Both the position numbers and the translations under genes were made by a program. Below, piece by piece: positions 1-8,829 of a DNA stretch of 64,000 nucleotides. Below the pieces are notes generated by a model. That model did no database searches and was not told where the DNA came from. It saw nothing but the letters and a program-made list of their open reading frames with translations. The DNA is taken from NCBI GenBank assembly GCA_020850945.1, contig JADZDR010000035.1, forward strand, positions 88,434-152,433. Reading direction: 5' to 3'. Within the stretch, counting starts at the first letter, position 1, and every line of letters begins with the position of its first letter. Source of the DNA: Acidimicrobiia bacterium. Its GTDB lineage: Bacteria; Actinomycetota; Acidimicrobiia; UBA2766.

Positions 1-1527
1 GTGCGTCGCCGACCGCCCCATCACGACCGTCTCGGCCCGCCCCGCCGCCGCGAGGGCGTCGAGCATCGTCTCCCGGTACTGCCGGATCAGACCCCAGGCC
101 GCACCCGCTCCCGTGCGTCCGTCCGAGAACCGGGCGCTGTCCGACAGGTAGTAGCCCTCCTCACCGTCGAGGACGAGACCGTCGAGGCCGAGCGCGATCG
201 TGGGCACGGCGAGATCACGCCAGAACTCGCGGGCCTCGGCCTTCGAGAAATCGACGAAGGAGCCGCGTCCCATCCACCAGTCGAAGAGGTAGGGGGAACC
301 GCTCGGTCGCTCGACGAGCAGATCTCGGGCCGCCATCTCGGCGTAGGGCGCGGCAGGCCCACTCGCCCACAGCTCGGACTGGGGCCCCTCCGCCCTGTCG
401 CCGTCGGTCGAGTCGACGTTCATCCAGCCCGTGATCCATGTAACCGGGTGTGCTCCCGTCGCACTGAGGCCGGCGAGCATCCCTGGGAAGTCCTCCCACT
501 GCTCCGGATTCGGCTCCCACGTGTTGTACGTCGTCTCCCACGGCGAGTCGATGCGCACGACGTCGACGGGGAAGCCGACGCCACGGGCACTGTCGATGTC
601 GTCCTCGAGCTCCGCCTGGTTCGCGTAACGGTTCCTGCTCTTCCAGACACCGTACGCCCATTCCGGCAGGACCTGGGGGCGTCCCACGTCGGCGGTGTAG
701 TCCTCGACGACGCTCGCCGGGTCGCCCGCGTAGACGTCGAACTCGAGGGGGACGGCCGCGGCCCGGACCGCGAACGAGACGGCGTCCGAGCCGCCGGCGG
801 CGAGGTCGAAGCGGGTGGCGGCCCCGTCGGTCCAGACCGCGACGCCGTATCCGTGGTCGGAGAGGAAGAACGGGACCGCGTGGTAGTCCGGGAGCGGTAC
901 GGCGGGCAGCTCAGGTCCACCGTATGTGCGGTCTGCCCCCAGCATGTAGGAACGGCCGCGCTGGTCGACGCGTGTCCCGATCTTGTTCGCGCCCACGAAG
1001 TGCTCTCCGGGCCGGGCGTCGAAAGCGGCGCGAAGTCGATGGTCCCGGGTCGAGTTGCCCGACAGCTCGAGGCGCACCCGCATCCGGCGGGGACCGGCAC
1101 TGCTCAGGGTGACGATCGCGGTCCTGCCCGGCTCGGTGGAGTCGGCGACGAGCCTGAGGCCGCCGGGTACGTCGGCCACCTCGAGTACCCGAGTGGGGCG
1201 GAAGGTGAAGAGGTCGAGGTCGAGGTACACGGGTGTCTCGAACGTGTCCAACAGCCCCGACAGGAACAGGCCGCGGCTCCACGAGAGACCCGCCCAGCGG
1301 GGAGTCCCCGTTCCCTTCTCCTCGAGGAGGACGTTGCCACTCCCGTCGAGGATCCGAAGCCGCAGCGGATCCGTGTCGATCTCGGCCCGGATTCCGTCAC
1401 CGTCGACGACGAGCGCTGCGTCGGCAACGGCACTCGAAGGCGTGAGGAGGCCCGCCAAGAGGGATGCGAGCGCGACGCCCAGGACAACGAGGCGGAACCG
1501 TCCACATCGGTCCCTGCGTGCAGCCAT
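1..1527 (-). CDS. Secreted glycoside hydrolase family 31 (alpha-glucosidase-like), C-terminus beyond the window
   Basis: The frame is open from an ATG at 1527 to base 1, giving 509 visible residues with no stop. Residues 1-35 form a signal peptide (Arg-rich start, Leu/Ala core, AVADA cleavage region). Residues 40-285 look like the GH31 N-terminal beta-sandwich: EHFVGANKIG at 175-184, and TYGG at 201-204 followed by VPFFLSDHGYG. The catalytic barrel opens with LPEWAYGVWKSRNRY (287-301) and VDVVRIDSPW (321-330). LVLDGEE at 451-457 fits the GH31 D-x-x-E nucleophile loop, making Asp454 the likely nucleophile. The acid/base Asp would lie past the visible end. The family cleaves alpha-glycosides; the exact sugar cannot be read here. 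Export suggests extracellular oligosaccharide use. The helicase gene behind it is in the same orientation, 34 bp upstream. Confidence 0.88.
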   Translation of the reverse strand, partial: MAARRDRCGRFRLVVLGVALASLLAGLLTPSSAVADAALVVDGDGIRAEIDTDPLRLRILDGSGNVLLEEKGTGTPRWAGLSWSRGLFLSGLLDTFETPVYLDLDLFTFRPTRVLEVADVPGGLRLVADSTEPGRTAIVTLSSAGPRRMRVRLELSGNSTRDHRLRAAFDARPGEHFVGANKIGTRVDQRGRSYMLGADRTYGGPELPAVPLPDYHAVPFFLSDHGYGVAVWTDGAATRFDLAAGGSDAVSFAVRAAAVPLEFDVYAGDPASVVEDYTADVGRPQVLPEWAYGVWKSRNRYANQAELEDDIDSARGVGFPVDVVRIDSPWETTYNTWEPNPEQWEDFPGMLAGLSATGAHPVTWITGWMNVDSTDGDRAEGPQSELWASGPAAPYAEMAARDLLVERPSGSPYLFDWWMGRGSFVDFSKAEAREFWRDLAVPTIALGLDGLVLDGEEGYYLSDSARFSDGRTGAGAAWGLIRQYRETMLDALAAAGRAETVVMGRSATH

Positions 1528-1561
1528 TCCCAAAGGCCCTCCCGAGTCCCCACGATTGTGC

Positions 1562-4102
1562 TCACAGACGGAGGATCTCGTCCAGACCGACGACGGCCCT
1601 GCCTTCTTCCCGCGAGCGGGCGAGGTCGACGCTCGCCATGACGCGCCACTCCGCGTCTCCGTCCGGGTCGAGGAGGATCTGGGTCGCCCTCCACACGGGT
1701 CCCGACGCGTCGATCTCGAGCCATGCCGACGCCCGGGCGTCGGCATCGGTGCGGATCTCGGCGTACTCCTCCCAGTACGGCGCCATGGCAGCGGCGATGT
1801 CGTCGGGTTCGCAGGGACCGGTCTCGCCGCGCACCTCGGCGAAGGTGGAGTAGTCGCGGCGGGCGAGTGCCTGCACCCATCGGAAGAGCTCGTTTCGCAC
1901 CATCGTGTGGAATGCCCGCACGTTCCGCGTGACGTCGAAGGGAAGATCTCCCTCCGGTCCGGCTTCAGGTGCGGGTGCGAGGGCATGGCCGGGCTCCGCC
2001 GCGTCACGCAGCCGTTCCCACTCGTCGAGGAGGCTCGAGTCGACCTGGCGCACGACGGCACCGAGCCATTCAGTGAGGTCGTAGAGGTCGTCGGTCTTCA
2101 CGTCCTCGGGGACGTTCTGCACGAGGCCCTTGTAAACGTCCGTGAGGTACCGCAGAAGGGTCCCCTCGTGCCGTTTGAGCCCGTAGTCCTTCACATACCC
2201 GGTGAAACCGAGACCGCGCTCGTACATCTCCCTCGCGACGGACTTGGGTCGCACGTTGTCGGACCCTGCCCAGGGATGCGTGACACGGAACGCGTCGAAG
2301 CTCTCGTAGAGGAACTCCCCGAGGGGCTTGGGCCACTCGACCGCCTCCAGAGCCTCCATGCGCTCCTCGTACGCGACCCCCTCCGCCTTGAGACGGGCGA
2401 GCTCGATCGTCTTCGCCCGGTCGAGTTGCGCGAACAGCACGGCACGCGGGTTCTCCTGCACGGCTTCGACCGCGCTGAGGACATCAAGAGGCCACGAAGG
2501 GGATGCGGGGTCGAGCTCGGCGAGGGCGTCGAGGAGGAAGGGGGACAACGGCTGGTTCAGCGCGAAGTCGGCCTGCAGGTCGAGATGGACCCGTACGTAG
2601 CGGCCCTCGGGATCGGGCTCGGCCAAGCGTTCGATCACGTCTGCGGCGAGGAGTGAGCGGTAGATCTGGATCGCCCGCCGGATGTGCCTGCGCTGCCGTG
2701 CGCGGGGCTCGTGGTTGTCGAGGAGGAGCTGCTTGATCGCGGCGCAGCCGTCACCGGGGCGGTCGAGCATGTCGAGCAGCATCGCATGCGTCACGTGGAA
2801 GCTCGATTCGAGCGTCTCGGGCCGGCCCCGGGACAGCCGTGCGAGGGTGTCGGCGTTCCATGGGACGAAGCCACGTTCGGGGGCACGTTTGCGCACGAGC
2901 TTGCGCTGCTTCTTCTTGTCCGCACCAGCCTTCTCGAGTGCCCGCTTGTTCTCGATCACGTGTGAGGGCGCGAGCACCCACACGCTGCCCTCGTCGTCGA
3001 AACCCTTGCGGCCTGCCCTCCCTGCGATCTGCTGGAACTCCCGTACGGAGAGGATGCGTGTGGTGGATCCGTCGAACTTGCAGAGCTGCGTGAAGAGGAC
3101 GGTGCGGATGGGGACGTTCACGCCGACCCCCAACGTGTCGGTGCCACAGACGACCGCGAGCAAGCCGTCCTGGGCGAGGCGCTCCACGAGGAGGCGGTAC
3201 TTCGGCAACATGCCGGCGTGGTGGACACCGATTCCGTGTGACAGGTAGCGCTTCAGGTCGGCGCCGAACTGCGTGTCGAACCGGAAACCGCGCAGGGCCG
3301 AGGCGAGCGCCGCCTTGCGGTCCGCGTCGACGAGCGCTGCCGACGTGAGGGCCTGCGCCTGGTCGGCCGCGGCTGCCTGTGTGAAGTGGACGATGTAGAC
3401 GGGTGCGCGTCCCGACTCGAGGAGGTCTTCGATCGTCTCGTGCACGGGGGTCTCGCGGTACTCGAAGTCGAGGGGTACGGGACGTTCCCCGGAACGCACC
3501 ACGGTCGTGCGCCGCTCTGTGCGCCGCGAGAGCTCCTCTTCGAAGAACGCGACGTCGCCGAGTGTGGCGGACATGAGGAGGAACGTCGTCTCGGGCAGGG
3601 AGAGGAGCGGCACCTGCCATGCCCAGCCCCGGTCCGGGTCGGAGTAGAAGTGGAACTCGTCGAAGCACACGTGGTCGACGTCGGCGGCGGCTCCGTGACG
3701 CAGGGCCAGGTTCGCCACGATCTCGGTCGTGCAGCAGATCACGGGCGCATCCGCGTTGATCGCCGCGTCACCGGTGAGCATTCCGACCGTGTCGGAACCG
3801 AGGGTGCGGCAGAGGTCGAAGAACTTCTCGGACACGAGGGCCTTCACAGGCGCGGTGTACCAGCTCCGCTCGTGCCGGGCGAGCGCTCTGAAGTGCTGGG
3901 CGAGGGCGATCAGCGACTTGCCCGACCCCGTGGGCGTGTTGACGATCACATTGTCGCCTTCGAAGAGGGCGAGGATCGCCTCCTCCTGGGCCGCGTAGAG
4001 CTCGATGCCGACGGAGTCCACGTATGCGAGGAAGGCGTCGAGCAGGGACGCGGCATCCGCCGTGACGGGAAGGTGCGAGAGCAGTGGGCCGGGCGGTGGC
4101 AT
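1562..4102 (-). CDS. SKI2-like DEAD/DEAH-box RNA helicase with DUF3516 C-terminal region
   Basis: 846 residues from ATG 4102. That start was chosen because the longer open frame (to 4219) would run into the next gene upstream, which ends at 4159. Superfamily 2 motifs are in order: Walker A TPTGSGKS near residue 57, DEAD-type box FDEFHFY, motif III SATLGD, and motif VI IAGRAGRKGFDDEG. The C-terminal half (about 400 residues) matches the DUF3516 architecture seen in actinobacterial SKI2-like helicases. These are ATP-dependent RNA helicases; a role in RNA turnover is inferred from the family. All catalytic motifs appear intact. Confidence 0.9.
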   Translation of the reverse strand: MPPPGPLLSHLPVTADAASLLDAFLAYVDSVGIELYAAQEEAILALFEGDNVIVNTPTGSGKSLIALAQHFRALARHERSWYTAPVKALVSEKFFDLCRTLGSDTVGMLTGDAAINADAPVICCTTEIVANLALRHGAAADVDHVCFDEFHFYSDPDRGWAWQVPLLSLPETTFLLMSATLGDVAFFEEELSRRTERRTTVVRSGERPVPLDFEYRETPVHETIEDLLESGRAPVYIVHFTQAAAADQAQALTSAALVDADRKAALASALRGFRFDTQFGADLKRYLSHGIGVHHAGMLPKYRLLVERLAQDGLLAVVCGTDTLGVGVNVPIRTVLFTQLCKFDGSTTRILSVREFQQIAGRAGRKGFDDEGSVWVLAPSHVIENKRALEKAGADKKKQRKLVRKRAPERGFVPWNADTLARLSRGRPETLESSFHVTHAMLLDMLDRPGDGCAAIKQLLLDNHEPRARQRRHIRRAIQIYRSLLAADVIERLAEPDPEGRYVRVHLDLQADFALNQPLSPFLLDALAELDPASPSWPLDVLSAVEAVQENPRAVLFAQLDRAKTIELARLKAEGVAYEERMEALEAVEWPKPLGEFLYESFDAFRVTHPWAGSDNVRPKSVAREMYERGLGFTGYVKDYGLKRHEGTLLRYLTDVYKGLVQNVPEDVKTDDLYDLTEWLGAVVRQVDSSLLDEWERLRDAAEPGHALAPAPEAGPEGDLPFDVTRNVRAFHTMVRNELFRWVQALARRDYSTFAEVRGETGPCEPDDIAAAMAPYWEEYAEIRTDADARASAWLEIDASGPVWRATQILLDPDGDAEWRVMASVDLARSREEGRAVVGLDEILRL

Positions 4103-4158
4103 CCGCCCAGGATATGGGGTCGGGGAGTGGTCGAGGCGGGGCCGGTCGGAGGTGACGG

Positions 4159-4473
4159 TCAGCCCACGTCGAGCGCGTCCCAGCCGGGGTCGCGAACGAG
4201 CTCGGGGAAGCTGCGGCACTCGATGAGGTCGAGGAGGACGCTCAACACGGTGAAGCGCATCGGCGGCGCGAGGTCGTCGACGAGTTCGAGGGAGAGAGTG
4301 AAGGCACCGAGCTCACCGTCGAGCCAGAGGTCGTGCAGGTCGAGCGCGACCTCCACGCACACGTCGTACTCGTTCGCGGCGAGGGTGAGGGCAGATGGTG
4401 CCTGCGCGGCCTGCGGCCCCGATCCCACTTCTTCGACTGGTGTTGTTGACACCGCTCCGTCTCCCGTTCCCAC
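4159..4473 (-). CDS. Small acidic hypothetical protein
   Basis: 104 residues if the GTG at 4473 is used. A second in-frame GTG at 4452 gives 97 residues and has a GGGAG 8 nt upstream, so it may be the true start. The protein is acidic, with alternating hydrophobic stretches (DVCVEVALDLHDLWLDG, FTLSLELVDDL), and no recognisable domain or membrane segment. It lies 56 bp upstream of the helicase in the same direction and could be co-transcribed with it. Function unknown. The opposite strand also shows open frames, so the call rests on orientation, the plausible RBS and the non-basic composition. Confidence 0.55.
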   Translation of the reverse strand: MGTGDGAVSTTPVEEVGSGPQAAQAPSALTLAANEYDVCVEVALDLHDLWLDGELGAFTLSLELVDDLAPPMRFTVLSVLLDLIECRSFPELVRDPGWDALDVG

Positions 4474-4615
4474 GGATCGAACCGGCCCGGCATGTACCGG
4501 GTTGGGGAAGGGACGAGGGCCTTGATGGAAGATGCGAACGTCGTCCTCGGCGCGACAAACACTGTCACGGCACCCGATCCGTGTAAAGGACCGTCGCCGA
4601 CTCGGCGCAAGCGAC

Positions 4616-5812
4616 TCAGACGCGAGCGTCGAGGGACTTCATGACACCGCGGAGATGGAAGCCCTCCTCGGGTGCGGTGATGCTGCTGCTGCAGACGGGA
4701 CAGACGACTGAGCGGGGCTGGTCCACCCGGCCTGTCGCGAGGTGACCGAAGAGGACCTTGCCGCAGAACGGGCAGACGAGGGTCTTCTGGGACGGGCCGA
4801 TCAGGGTGACTGTCCCGTCCGGTTCGGGATGGGCGAGTGGACACGGGTCGGCATGCATCTCGGCGACCTCGGCCCCGTCCGAGAAGACGGACACGGGGCC
4901 GTCTGCCGACACGACGAAGACCACGGCCCGCTTCTCGTCGAAGGAGAAACGGCGGGCGGAGGTGTGGCGAGTCCCCCGCAGCGGCGACACGATGCCCTCG
5001 GCCAGTTCACTCGGTACGAGCCGCACCCCGAGGAGGCGGAGGTCTCCGTCCGGCGCGAGGACGGCGGCCCCGTCCATCTGGGCGAGTGCACTGCGAAGCG
5101 CAGAGTGGGTGCGCCTGTCCGAGATCGGGAGCAGGGGTGGTGACACGGCCTGGGCGAGGTCCATGCGCGGCGGTCGCGCACCCGGATCCTCGAGGTACCA
5201 CACGAGGGTGGCGCCCACGCGGCCTGCGCTCAGGTAGTCGACACAGAAGTCGAGGATCGCCCGGACCACCTCCGGGTCGGCCTGGGGGGCGGCGAGGCGC
5301 ACGGGTACCACGTAGTTCCAGCCGTGCGGGGTCTCGTTCCAGCGCACCGTGTCCCATTCGATCACGGCCTCGGCCGTGAACACACGCACGTTCCCGCTCC
5401 TGTGGCGCTGCACTATGAAGCCGCCCGCGCGGCGCTGCAACTCCACGAGGCTCGCCGTGTGCTCGACGGAGCGTTCGAACGTCGCGAGCGCGGTGAGCCC
5501 GGCCGGGCAGCGCAGCGTGAAAGCGGCACGTCCGTCGGCGAAGCGGCGGGTCACGTCCGGGTGTGTTCCCGCCAACTCCTGGAGTCGCACGGCCGAGACG
5601 GTCCTGCTCCACCCCTCCACGTCGCCGTCGGGAAGGACTATGGATCCGTACGTGGGCACGCGTCCCTCGTGCACGGGTGGGCGGCGCGCGTAGAGGATCT
5701 CCTCGAGGAGAGGGTGACCGTCGAGGTCGAGGGGAAGCGGCACCTCCTCGTCGAGGAGCTCCTCGCGCAGACGTTCGAGGTGGCGGGCTTCTCTGTCGGA
5801 GCGGGATTCCAC
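4616..5812 (-). CDS. Diadenylate cyclase (DisA_N)-like protein with C-terminal zinc ribbon
   Basis: 398 residues. Residues about 185-315 resemble the DAC domain that condenses two ATP to c-di-AMP. The helix ILDFCVDYLSAGRVGATLV (186-204) leads in, then the DGA motif is at 247-249 and GTRHTSA at 280-286, followed by the VVFVVSADGPVSV strand. Canonical enzymes have DGA and RHR; here the second motif reads RHT, so activity is uncertain. Residues 347-374 carry CxxC...CxxC (C347, C350, C371, C374), a probable zinc ribbon. No membrane segment is visible, unlike CdaA. The N-terminal 180 residues match nothing I recognise. The fold assignment is from motif order; cyclase activity is inference. Its nearest minus-strand neighbour, a CoA-binding protein, lies 26 bp upstream. 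Confidence 0.7.
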   Translation of the reverse strand: MESRSDREARHLERLREELLDEEVPLPLDLDGHPLLEEILYARRPPVHEGRVPTYGSIVLPDGDVEGWSRTVSAVRLQELAGTHPDVTRRFADGRAAFTLRCPAGLTALATFERSVEHTASLVELQRRAGGFIVQRHRSGNVRVFTAEAVIEWDTVRWNETPHGWNYVVPVRLAAPQADPEVVRAILDFCVDYLSAGRVGATLVWYLEDPGARPPRMDLAQAVSPPLLPISDRRTHSALRSALAQMDGAAVLAPDGDLRLLGVRLVPSELAEGIVSPLRGTRHTSARRFSFDEKRAVVFVVSADGPVSVFSDGAEVAEMHADPCPLAHPEPDGTVTLIGPSQKTLVCPFCGKVLFGHLATGRVDQPRSVVCPVCSSSITAPEEGFHLRGVMKSLDARV

Positions 5813-5838
5813 GGTGTCAGCAGCCTACGCGCAGGTGG

Positions 5839-6291
5839 TCAGGGGCCGTCCGCGCCGACGAGGGCGCGGTGGTCGACCATGATGCAGCGGTCCTGGACGA
5901 CGTCGATCCCGGCGTGTGTCAGGGCGGTGGCCACGTCGTCGTCGCGCAGGCCCTCCTGCAGCCACACGACACGGGGTGGTGGGCGCAAGGCGAGGAGCTC
6001 AGGCAGATGGGCGGGGATCGCGTCGTTGCGCCGGAAGACGACCACGGCGTCCACGGGCTCGGCGATGTCGGCGAGGTGCCCGCGGACTCTCTCGCCGAAC
6101 AGGATCTCCCCCTCGAAGCGCGGGTTCACGGGCACCACCCTGCACCCGGCGGAAGCCATGTAGGCGGGCACGTAGTGGGCGGGGCGCACACGGTCGGGGT
6201 GTGCGCCGAGCACGGCGAGGCTGGCCAGGCCTGCCAGGGTCTGGCGCAGCTCAACGCTGGTCGCAAGTTCCCGGCCGGGTGTCTGTGTCAT
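5839..6291 (-). CDS. CoA-binding domain protein (YccU-like)
   Basis: 150 residues from ATG 6291. This is a single Rossmann-like CoA-binding domain: SLAVLGAHPDRVRPAHYVP near the N-terminus, VVPVNPRFEGEILFGERV in the middle, then a VVWLQEGL strand and QDRCIMVDH near the end. The VNP and wlQ.G...DRC signatures are those of the small stand-alone family also called YccU. The molecular role of the family is not established; acyl-CoA or nucleotide binding is presumed. It is divergent from the aldolase gene at 6337, with 45 bp between starts, and its stop is 26 bp from the DAC-like gene start, so those two may be one transcript. Confidence 0.85.
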   Translation of the reverse strand: MTQTPGRELATSVELRQTLAGLASLAVLGAHPDRVRPAHYVPAYMASAGCRVVPVNPRFEGEILFGERVRGHLADIAEPVDAVVVFRRNDAIPAHLPELLALRPPPRVVWLQEGLRDDDVATALTHAGIDVVQDRCIMVDHRALVGADGP

Positions 6292-6336
6292 TGCCTCGGG
6301 TTCCGCTGCCTCCTCCTGCAACCGTAGCCTCTCGCT

Positions 6337-7350
6337 GTGCAACCCGAGATCCCCGAGATCCACGTGCGCCCACTTGCTCCGCTGCGTCCCCGGCGTCGAA
6401 TCACCGGCATCGTGGCTGTGCTCCTCCCCCATACGGGCAGGGGGGAGATCGACTGGGAGGGGTTCCGCGGGATCCTCGCCCGTACCTCGGGCGCGGGCCT
6501 CGTCCCGGCGGTGAACATGGACACCGGATTCGGGCGTCACATCCGCGAGGAGGATCGCCTCGAAGTCCTGCGCACCGCGGCCACGTGCTCGGTACCCGAC
6601 CCTTCCCGCCCGGACCGGTTCGTGGCGGGGGTGCACGTCCTCGACACGCCGGGCGACGGTTTCGACTTCGACGCCTACGCGTCTGCCCTCGAAACGGTCA
6701 CGGCGTTCGGGGGTACTCCGATCGTCTTCCCGTCGTGGGGACTGAGCGGCTTGAGGGGCGATGCGCTCGTCGCCGCGCACAGGTCCTTCGGGGAGACCGT
6801 GGACCGCTTCCTCGGCTTCGAGCTCGGCCCGGCGTTCCTGTCGGAGGGACGGATCTGGTCGTTGCAGGAGTTCGAGGGGGTCATGCAGATCGAGGCATGT
6901 GCGGGGGTGAAGCACTCGTCGCTCCACCGCGAACCCGAGTGGGAGCGGCTCGGGCGCCGGGACGCGATCCGGCCCGAGTTCATGGTCCTCAGCGGCAACG
7001 ATCGTGCGATCGACATGGTGACATACGGAAGTGACTGGCTGCTCGGGCTCGGCACGTTCGCACCTGACGCCTTCGCCGTACGCGACCGCCTCTGGGAGTA
7101 CGGCGATCAGCGCTTCTGGGCGCTCAACGACCTCCTCCAGTACCTGGGGAGCTTCGCGTTCCGCGAGCCGGTACCGGCTTACCGTCACGACGCCGCCCGC
7201 TTCCTCAGACTGCGCGGCTGGATCGGGGATGCCGGAGTCCCCGCCGGGGCGGAGCTGAGACCGGACTCCGACGAGCCGGTCCTGCGTGAGATCCTCGGGC
7301 GCCTCGAGTCCGTCCTCACCCGGCTCGACGGCGAGGACGGGGATCGGTGA
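6337..7350 (+). CDS. Dihydrodipicolinate synthase/N-acetylneuraminate lyase family aldolase
   Basis: 337 residues from GTG 6337. It has a TIM-barrel class I aldolase pattern: GIVAVLLPHTGRGEIDWEGF at the N-terminus matches the family's opening (vt.lpTPf...g.iD...f), and GVKHSS places the probable Schiff-base lysine. The C-terminus is an alpha-helical tail. It overlaps the next gene by 4 bp (GTGA), so the two are translationally coupled. Pairing with an Old Yellow Enzyme-type reductase suggests a two-step catabolic route, perhaps for a sugar acid or keto acid, but the substrate is unknown. A true lysine-pathway DapA is unlikely, because conservation outside the barrel signatures is poor. Confidence 0.75.
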   Translation: MQPEIPEIHVRPLAPLRPRRRITGIVAVLLPHTGRGEIDWEGFRGILARTSGAGLVPAVNMDTGFGRHIREEDRLEVLRTAATCSVPDPSRPDRFVAGVHVLDTPGDGFDFDAYASALETVTAFGGTPIVFPSWGLSGLRGDALVAAHRSFGETVDRFLGFELGPAFLSEGRIWSLQEFEGVMQIEACAGVKHSSLHREPEWERLGRRDAIRPEFMVLSGNDRAIDMVTYGSDWLLGLGTFAPDAFAVRDRLWEYGDQRFWALNDLLQYLGSFAFREPVPAYRHDAARFLRLRGWIGDAGVPAGAELRPDSDEPVLREILGRLESVLTRLDGEDGDR

Positions 7351-8753
7351 CCGGCCGCCACGTCCAGGTGCGCCGCCTCATCACCGCGGACGACTTCCGA
7401 TCACACGTCTCCTCCCTCGGAGTCGAGCTGCCGTTCGATCCCGCACCCGACGTGGCGGGACTTTCCGCGCCGTTCCGGTTCGGGCCCCTGCACGTCGGCA
7501 ACAGGTTCGCGATCCTGCCGATGGAGGGCTGGGACGGTACGGCCCGAGGCGGACCCACGGACCTCGTGCGACGCCGCTGGCGACGCTTCGGACGCAGCGG
7601 CGCGAAGCTGATCTGGGGTGGCGAGGCGACGGCTGTCCGATACGACGGGCGGGCCAACCCCCGTCAGCTCGTCCTCACATCCGAGACAGCCGGCGGGATC
7701 GAGGGATTGCGCGACGACCTCGTGCGAGAGCACCGGGGCCGGTTCGGCTCTGACGCCGGGCTCGTGGTCGGTCTCCAGCTCACGCACTCGGGTCGGTGGG
7801 CGCGGCCGGACGGGCAGCCGCGCCCGCGCATCGCCTACCGGCATCCGGTACTCGACGCGCGTGTCGGCGCGGACGAGACGTCGCTCCTGACCGATGCCGA
7901 GCTCGACGACCTCGTCGGTGATTTCGTGCGGGCCGCGCGGCTCGCACGCGAGATCGGATTCGACTTCGTGGACGTGAAGTGCTGCCACGGCTACCTCGGA
8001 CACGAGCTGCTGAGCGCCCACACGCGCCCCGGTCTGTACGGCGGGGACCTCTCAGGTCGCTCCCGGTTCGTGTGCTCGACCGTGGAGGCGATCCGCGCGT
8101 CAACCCCCGATCTCCCCGTGGGTGTACGCCTCTCCCTCTTCGACTTCGCGCCGCACGACAGCGAGGGCGAGGGAGGGCACGAGGCGGGGAGGTTCGCCTT
8201 CGGGGGAGACGGAACGGGGGCGGGTGTCGACCTGAGCGAGCCCAATGCCCTGCTCGAAGCCCTGGCCGAGGCGGGAGCAGTCGCGGTCTGCGTGAGCGCC
8301 GGAAGCCCTTACTACTGCCCGCACGTGCAGCGTCCCGCCTACTTCCCGCCGAGTGACGGCTACCCCCCGCCTGAGGATCCCCTCGTCGGCGTTGCCCGCC
8401 TCGTCGAAGCGGCAGCCGCGGTGAAGGCCCGGCATCCCCGCCTCGCCGTCGTCGGTTCCGGCTACTCGTACCTGCAGGAGTGGCTCGCACACGTCGCGTC
8501 CGCAGTCGTCACACGTGGTGGGGTGGATGCCGTCGGGATCGGACGCATGGCTCTTTCCTATCCGGACCTGCCCGCGCGGACGTCCTCGCCGGGGTCGGTC
8601 TCGACAGGAGACGGCTCTGCCGCACGTTCAGCGATTGCACGACGGCGCCACGCAACGGTCTCGTCTCGGGCTGCTATCCACTCGACGAGCACTACCGCGA
8701 CCTGCCCGGCCGGGCGGACGTCACACGGGCGAAGCGCGGCACGAGGTAGGTGA
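7347..8753 (+). CDS. Old Yellow Enzyme family NADH:flavin oxidoreductase, 3' end frameshifted
   Basis: It starts at GTG 7347, overlapping the aldolase stop. The frame encodes an FMN TIM barrel: [20 protein letters not shown] at the start, [14 protein letters not shown], then [18 protein letters not shown], which is the OYE active-site region. After [14 protein letters not shown] (near 8580) the frame runs on as low-complexity Arg/Ser/Thr to 8753. The expected OYE C-terminus, [19 protein letters not shown] and onward, is found intact in the +1 neighbouring frame and ends at a TAG at 8747-8749. The gene is therefore broken by one small indel in the GC-repeat tract around 8570-8585, either a real mutation or a base-call error. 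Family members reduce enones or aromatic acids; the substrate here is unknown. Confidence 0.8.
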   Translation: MTGRHVQVRRLITADDFRSHVSSLGVELPFDPAPDVAGLSAPFRFGPLHVGNRFAILPMEGWDGTARGGPTDLVRRRWRRFGRSGAKLIWGGEATAVRYDGRANPRQLVLTSETAGGIEGLRDDLVREHRGRFGSDAGLVVGLQLTHSGRWARPDGQPRPRIAYRHPVLDARVGADETSLLTDAELDDLVGDFVRAARLAREIGFDFVDVKCCHGYLGHELLSAHTRPGLYGGDLSGRSRFVCSTVEAIRASTPDLPVGVRLSLFDFAPHDSEGEGGHEAGRFAFGGDGTGAGVDLSEPNALLEALAEAGAVAVCVSAGSPYYCPHVQRPAYFPPSDGYPPPEDPLVGVARLVEAAAAVKARHPRLAVVGSGYSYLQEWLAHVASAVVTRGGVDAVGIGRMALSYPDLPARTSSPGSVSTGDGSAARSAIARRRHATVSSRAAIHSTSTTATCPAGRTSHGRSAARGR

Positions 8754-8829
8754 AGGGGTGCAGGGTCACCCGTGGGCGGGGTCGAAGTATCGCGCTCGAG
8801 CCGATCATCTGACAGCGGGGCGAGCGGAC

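Noticed and set aside
1..1641. 546-residue plus-strand open frame
   Set aside because: It is an Arg/Pro/Val-rich shadow of the GH31 gene on the minus strand, whose translation has clear family motifs.
5839..7188. 449-residue minus-strand open frame
   Set aside because: Only the last 150 residues are a real CoA-binding protein; the rest is antisense to the aldolase gene.
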